From Methanoregula sp. (GTDB lineage Archaea > Halobacteriota > Methanomicrobia > Methanomicrobiales > Methanospirillaceae): a stretch of DNA of 34,824 bases. A model generated the notes under the pieces. The model did not search any database. It was not told where the DNA came from and saw only the letters and a program-made list of their open reading frames with translations. Position 1 is the stretch's first letter. Every line of letters begins with the position of its first letter. The stretch spans positions 1 through 34,824 of the forward strand of contig NZ_JAQTQD010000004.1 of assembly GCF_028712425.1 (NCBI RefSeq), read 5' to 3'. Both the position numbers and the translations under genes were made by a program. Below, piece after piece: positions 31,071-34,824 of this stretch.

Positions 31071-31493
31071 ATGAAAACGATCAGGATACTCATCATACTC
31101 TTCCTTATCATCGGAGCCAGTGCCGCGATCCTTTTTTTTTCATCCCCCCTTGTTACCCACCCATCAGAACGTGTTCGACCACCCCTCTTTATTGTCCGTA
31201 ACATGGACCCGAACCAGACCCATTCTGTCCAAATACAGATTGTAAATGCGTCAGGCACGAATTTGTTTGGAAGGATATATAACCTGGATCCCGGTAACAG
31301 CACGATGGCCGATATTCCTGCACCCGACCATAATCTGGATGCATTCTTCAATGTCCTTATTGACGGGCACTACGAATCTGAAATGCTGGTAAACATGAGT
31401 CCCACGCACGTAGCGGTAATCGAAATTGGTTCACCGGACGATCCCTATCCGGTATCGTTTTCCGTTATTGATGTTACGCCTAAAAAAGGATAG
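31071..31493 (+). CDS. Single-pass membrane protein (family shared with 22669)
   Basis: A 140-residue paralogue of the protein at 22669: N-terminal membrane helix (ILIILFLIIGASAAILFF), then LFIVRNMDPNQTHSVQIQI and an extracellular beta-rich part with NLDPGNSTMADIPAPDHN and YPVSFSVIDVTP. Function unknown. The upstream gene ends 90 nt before. The order here (membrane protein then lipoprotein at 31618) is the reverse of that at 22082-23112. Confidence 0.78.
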   Translation: MKTIRILIILFLIIGASAAILFFSSPLVTHPSERVRPPLFIVRNMDPNQTHSVQIQIVNASGTNLFGRIYNLDPGNSTMADIPAPDHNLDAFFNVLIDGHYESEMLVNMSPTHVAVIEIGSPDDPYPVSFSVIDVTPKKG

Positions 31494-31617
31494 GCAGAAT
31501 ATTACTATGACAACACAGATGTTTCCGGGGATACCACATTCAGCAGCATGCAGTTCCTTTCAAATCCCATGTCAGTGAAATTACATACTGCCAACTAAAA
31601 TACCGGTGAATGCCCCT

Positions 31618-32160
31618 ATGAAACACACAACACCTCTCCTTTTTTTCCTGCTGGTCGGGATTGTCCTTGTTTTCTCCGGTTGTATTCAGAGTGATGTTTC
31701 TGACCAGTCTCGTATTGTGAAGCCGGAAAATGGGACATACGTCATACCGGGCCATACTTTGACGGTTTCAGGAAATGAATCACCGGATTCACGTGTGACT
31801 CGCGTGATTGTTAATGCCCCGAGCCTGTCGACTACAGGAACACCCGTTCTTCTCGTGAATTACTCGGAGATTGCATACATCGGTCAGCAGGATCCTTCCG
31901 ATCCGGTCGATGAAAACCGGAAGAATGTCGTTGCACGAGCGGCTATTGCCGATGAACGAGTCCGTACCCTTCTTGTTGACGGAGGAAGGATAGAAGGCGT
32001 GCTTTTTCAGTGTCATCCAACCCCGAAAGACAGTGGCGGATCGGCCTGTGCCCTGGCACTCCGGGTTCTTCATGAGGGGAGTAACTGGGATTTCCTCGTG
32101 GATGAAAAGAGCAGGGAAGTCATATTCGTTCAACGGGAAGTTCTTCCCGGACGGATCTGA
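31618..32160 (+). CDS. Lipoprotein of unknown function (family shared with 22082)
   Basis: A 180-residue protein with lipobox FSGC (Cys about residue 20). It shares with the protein at 22082 the segment NVVARAAIADERVRTLLVDGG, a following Cys-containing strand (VLFQCHP) and the end strand DFLVDEKSREVIFV. The preceding part (TYVIPGHTLTVSGNESPDS) is specific to it. ATG 31618 follows GGTGA at 8 nt; a GTG four codons upstream overlaps that Shine-Dalgarno and is rejected. It is the last gene of the island on the plus strand. Confidence 0.8.
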   Translation: MKHTTPLLFFLLVGIVLVFSGCIQSDVSDQSRIVKPENGTYVIPGHTLTVSGNESPDSRVTRVIVNAPSLSTTGTPVLLVNYSEIAYIGQQDPSDPVDENRKNVVARAAIADERVRTLLVDGGRIEGVLFQCHPTPKDSGGSACALALRVLHEGSNWDFLVDEKSREVIFVQREVLPGRI

Positions 32161-32191
32161 TTCCCGGCTAGTACCCATGCCGGAACTCCCG

Positions 32192-32764
32192 CTACCGCCG
32201 TATTTCTATCCCCACTTCGTTTCTCCGCAGGAAGCCGGGCGTCCACGGGGAATCGTACCGCATCAGGAACGGCTGGCCTATTGTAACAACTCCATTGTTC
32301 TGTAATCCCTCAAGCAACCGGGATGTTTCTGCTTCCACGTCTTCAGGTGGAGCATATCCCGAAAACCGGAGAACAGCGATGTCCCGTTCTGGTATGGCGA
32401 CGATCCGCACCCTGTTGTCCACGGGGTCGGGGGTCTCCTCCAGCGTTGTTCCCGCGGGCATCACAAACGACATTGTTTTTTCATCGGAGATTACCGGGTC
32501 AGTCATGGGAATCTTCTGCGAGCTGATGACCGGAGCAGTCATCGGGATCTTCTCCTTTTGCCGGTTGCTGCCGGAGATATAGGTAAAGAGGAGGTTAAAA
32601 CCCGCATCGTCACTCGCGGAATCGACAGTTGCAAGTACCAGCGCAGGGTAGTGCCGGAACTCGATCTCGTCACTCTTCCCCGTCACCGTGTACGGGATCG
32701 TGCCGGCTGATGACATCATGACAAGCAGGGCAATGATCAGGATTGCCGCAATTGCACCGCTCAC
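32192..32764 (-). CDS. SOUL family heme-binding protein, membrane-anchored
   Basis: A 190-residue SOUL/HBP-type protein. It has an N-terminal membrane helix (IAAILIIALLVMM), then the SOUL domain: YTVTGKSDEIEFRHYPALVLATV, FNLLFTYISGSNRQKEKIPMTAPVI, TMSFVMPAGTTLEETPDP and VAVLRFSGYAPP-like AVLRFSGYAPPEDVE, ending PWTPGFLRRNEVGIEI. SOUL proteins bind heme or porphyrin loosely; role in this archaeon unknown. The start is GTG 32764 (no earlier start before an in-frame stop; Shine-Dalgarno weak). The motif IPMT(A/D)PVIS is repeated twice. Confidence 0.85.
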   Translation of the reverse strand: MSGAIAAILIIALLVMMSSAGTIPYTVTGKSDEIEFRHYPALVLATVDSASDDAGFNLLFTYISGSNRQKEKIPMTAPVISSQKIPMTDPVISDEKTMSFVMPAGTTLEETPDPVDNRVRIVAIPERDIAVLRFSGYAPPEDVEAETSRLLEGLQNNGVVTIGQPFLMRYDSPWTPGFLRRNEVGIEIRR

Positions 32765-32847
32765 GAGCAGTATTGTGTGTATACTGCCTCATGGGACGGT
32801 ACAGCTCAAAAAGGGCGTTTCCTGCCAACGGCAAAAAGAAAAAGATG

Positions 32848-33324
32848 TTACCCGTTTTTCAGGGCAACGATATCCTGTACCCCGACCAGTTTCCAGACAA
32901 GCGAACGCTCTTCGTTGACGAGCACATCGGGGCGGTCACCTGGCTTGTGGCCAAGGGCGGTGAGTACACGGTGCGAGAGTTTTTTTGCTGTCACCATCTC
33001 CACGAATTGCTGGCGGATCTTCTTTTTTGCGGCCGGGTCCTTCACTTCTTCAAGGGATCCCTGCAGGCTGACAAAGGAGAAGCGGGACATGTCCGGGGCG
33101 TACTCCTCGATCTCGACCGACACCTTTGGGTTTTTGGCAAAGTACTCCATCTTCCTGCCGTACTTTGTGGAAAGGAAATACAGGTATTTTTTGTCGAACA
33201 CGTACATGAAGGGCGCAATATAGGAATGCTCGCAGGCCCCAAACGAGATCCGTGAGGCATACTGCCGTTCGATCAGCGCATCGTACTCGGATTTTGTCAT
33301 TCTGGGGATCTTTTCCGGTTTCAT
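32848..33324 (-). CDS. Pyridoxamine 5'-phosphate oxidase-like flavoprotein
   Basis: A split-barrel FMN/F420-binding protein of 158 residues. The pattern MTKSEYDALIERQYASRISFGA, then YIAPFMYVFDKKYLYFLSTKYGRKMEYFAKNPKVSVEIEEY, is typical of the Pyridox_oxidase-like family related to nitroimidazole-resistance protein NimA; YLYFLSTKYGRKMEY marks the flavin-binding region. It may use FMN, heme or F420; the sequence does not decide. Start is ATG 33324, 7 nt after GAGGG; the frame extends 14 codons further. It is on the same strand as the SOUL gene, 84 nt upstream of it, so the two may be cotranscribed. Confidence 0.87.
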   Translation of the reverse strand: MKPEKIPRMTKSEYDALIERQYASRISFGACEHSYIAPFMYVFDKKYLYFLSTKYGRKMEYFAKNPKVSVEIEEYAPDMSRFSFVSLQGSLEEVKDPAAKKKIRQQFVEMVTAKKLSHRVLTALGHKPGDRPDVLVNEERSLVWKLVGVQDIVALKNG

Positions 33325-33547
33325 CGTCATTCCCTCACGAAAGATGCTATTGGCGGGGAGGTTCATAAGGCTGGCGGATTTTTTAATGGATACTCAATGG
33401 ATCCCCTGCCCGGCCCTCCTTTAGAGAGAGGGGGGAAGGGGGGCACCATCTTTTCCAAGAGGTAGGTTTTTGGCAGTCGCGAACACGGATGAAATATTTT
33501 CCTTTCAGATAGAAACCATTTAGAAAGTAAAAAATTAAATAAAATTC

Positions 33548-34510
33548 ATGCAATGGGTAAAAGGTGGATTTTTTTGCGTATTTATTGGAATTTTTTGCAC
33601 TTTTTTTGCCTATTTTATGTATAACGTTCCCCTTGGAAGGTTGAAAGCAGTTTTTTTCCTGGGTCTTATCATAGGACTAATTCTCGAATATATTATGAAT
33701 AGATTCGATATTGGGAGAACTTTTTTCCCAATGGTTTTTAGTTGTTTTTTTGTTCTGGGTATCGGTTTTTTTATAATTTTTCCCGCAATGTTTGGATCCG
33801 AAAATGAAATGATGGAACTTCCCCATGAGGTAAGTTCAGCAATTATTGGCGGAACCAGCACTGCAGTACCGCAGACAGTCTCAACAATACCAATTGTACC
33901 TGCGACTGCTTCAACACAAATCAAACGAGTCACCACGGCAACCCCCGTTCAATATTATACACGCAATTATCAGTGGACATTCGATAATTATCGATACACA
34001 TACACCCTGAAAATCCCAACTTCACTTTACGCATATTACAAAGAACAACCTCACAATAGAAATTATGTGAAATATGCAATTTCTGAACAGGATAGGAAAG
34101 CACTCGATCGGATAACAACGACTTTTCAAAACAAGGCAGATTCCAAAACAGAAGCGGCATACAATCTTATCGCATTTATTCAGTCCCTTCCCTATTCCAA
34201 AGATTATATTTCGACCGGATATGATGAATATCCCCGGTATCCGATAGAGACACTTGTCGATGGAACGGGGGATTGCGAGGATACTGCAATTTTAACGGCA
34301 GCTCTTTTGAAAGAAATGGGGTATGATGTTGTACTGGTTTCCCCGCCACGACATATGGCAGTCGGGATAACCTGTGATGGTTGCAAGGGATCTCCGTTCG
34401 TTTACAATCATAAAAATTATTATTATCTCGAAACCACGGGAAATAACTGGAAAGTTGGACAAATTCCGGAAAAATATCAAAATACGAAAGTGAAAATCTA
34501 TCCAATCTAA
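33548..34510 (+). CDS. Membrane-anchored transglutaminase-like protein
   Basis: A 320-residue protein with three N-terminal membrane helices (about 6-27, 33-49, 58-80), a Thr/Pro/Val-rich linker (about 100-130) and an extracellular transglutaminase-like domain (about 135-320): DSKTEAAYNLIAFIQSLPYSKD, then DGTGDCEDTAILTAALLKEMG with the catalytic Cys, PPRHMAVGI with the His, and YYYLETTG where the third residue is usually Asp or Glu. This is the bacterial/archaeal transglutaminase-like cysteine protease fold also seen at 5036. AT-rich codon use contrasts with the left end of the window. ATG 33548 lies in a very AT-rich context; Shine-Dalgarno not clear. Confidence 0.85.
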   Translation: MQWVKGGFFCVFIGIFCTFFAYFMYNVPLGRLKAVFFLGLIIGLILEYIMNRFDIGRTFFPMVFSCFFVLGIGFFIIFPAMFGSENEMMELPHEVSSAIIGGTSTAVPQTVSTIPIVPATASTQIKRVTTATPVQYYTRNYQWTFDNYRYTYTLKIPTSLYAYYKEQPHNRNYVKYAISEQDRKALDRITTTFQNKADSKTEAAYNLIAFIQSLPYSKDYISTGYDEYPRYPIETLVDGTGDCEDTAILTAALLKEMGYDVVLVSPPRHMAVGITCDGCKGSPFVYNHKNYYYLETTGNNWKVGQIPEKYQNTKVKIYPI

Positions 34511-34751
34511 TCTTTTGTTATTGCTTCTGCTGTCATGGATTGGACAGTTGTCCCTTCGGGCGAGGGCCGGGGGTTTAGTCAAAGAATCCTTTGGACCGTT
34601 CAAAGTTCGGTGTCCCACCTCACTTCTCATCGTGGGGATTGGAAAGAATCTCCACGATTCTCCCTCCTGCTCTTCTGCTGAACGACAAGCTCCTCCAATC
34701 CGGCCCCTCCAAGGCCCCGGATTCCCCACTTTCCATTCCCGGCAACCAGGA
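34511..34751. other. Intergenic interval before the tandem repeat
   Basis: No supported gene. It is GC-rich with short inverted stretches such as GGAAAGAATCTCCACGATTCTCC and AATCCGG/CCGGATT. An open frame on the minus strand has no protein-like composition. Confidence 0.5.
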
Positions 34752-34824
34752 CTCGAAGACTTCGTCTTCTCCGTCTCGAGGTTTGATAACCTCTCGAATC
34801 TCGAAGACTTCGTCTTCTCCGTCT
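34752..34824. repeat. 48-bp tandem double-hairpin repeat, runs off the window
   Basis: One full unit and the start of the next (CTCGAAGAC begins at 34752 and again at 34800). Each unit has hairpin GAAGAC-TTC-GTCTTC (34755-34769), a CCGTCTC linker and hairpin GAGGTT-TGAT-AACCTC (34778-34793). The array size is unknown because it is cut by the edge. Related to the single copy at 7991. Confidence 0.85.

Noticed and set aside
34752-34824. CRISPR array
   Set aside because: The 48-bp period has no unique spacer; the whole unit repeats and both parts are hairpins, so it is a tandem palindromic repeat.

Overview
The window looks like a chromosomal segment of a methanogenic euryarchaeon, most likely Methanomicrobiales and Methanoregula-like (inference). 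The support is an archaeal-type ribosomal protein S17e gene cut by the left edge, Shine-Dalgarno motifs matching GGAGGTGAT, TATA/oligo-T style signals, and many secreted proteins and lipoproteins with short archaeal signal peptides. No rRNA, tRNA, transposase or CRISPR array was found.

Left part (1-7700), ordinary accessory chromosome: rpS17e (partial), a small Cys-rich ORF, a helix-turn-helix-like protein, a KTSC protein, a nitroreductase, a beta-lactamase-family serine hydrolase lipoprotein, a PAP2-type phosphatase with an altered active-site motif, a transglutaminase-like lipoprotein, an ABM monooxygenase that appears to start at ATT, and two small membrane proteins.

Middle-left (7700-12650), repeat-rich and gene-poor: a double-hairpin repeat that recurs at the right edge, a Cas4/RecB-like Fe-S nuclease, a KilA-N gene broken by one TGA codon, a secreted Cys-rich repeat protein, a zinc-ribbon membrane protein, and a hicAB toxin-antitoxin pair bracketed by GC-rich repeats.

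Centre and right (12400-32200), an exoprotein island and the main interest. Two paralogous blocks (about 12400-14230 and 15600-17730) each carry a membrane-anchored double winged-helix regulator, a small secreted beta-rich protein, and a divergent control region. A 22-23 bp operator (core TTAAGTTTTGACCGACAAA), always abutting a TATA-like box, occurs nine times in the window: three in each block and one each upstream of three further exported-protein genes. Five of the nine are followed about 31 nt later by a GGACnnCC-GGA-GGnnGTyCC hairpin and a 160-170 nt untranslated leader. Each leader runs into a nearly constant signal peptide fused to a different mature protein: an unknown protein, a C39-like cysteine protease, a second unknown protein, a trypsin-like serine protease, and a zinc phospholipase C-like enzyme. 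Two more operators drive short units with a conserved double hairpin and a conserved 20-codon ORF; their loop is complementary to the ribosome-binding site and start of the divergent neighbour. The simplest model is a regulon in which membrane-bound regulators and RNA leaders control secreted hydrolases, built by repeated duplication and swapping of the coding part behind a fixed promoter-leader-signal-peptide cassette. Lipoproteins, small membrane proteins and beta-propellers between the cassettes are also duplicated, including a ~1 kb near-identical repeat carrying the same frameshift twice.

Right end (32190-34824): SOUL-type heme-binding protein, PNPOx-like flavoprotein, a membrane-anchored transglutaminase-like protein, and the start of a 48-bp tandem double-hairpin repeat that runs off the window.
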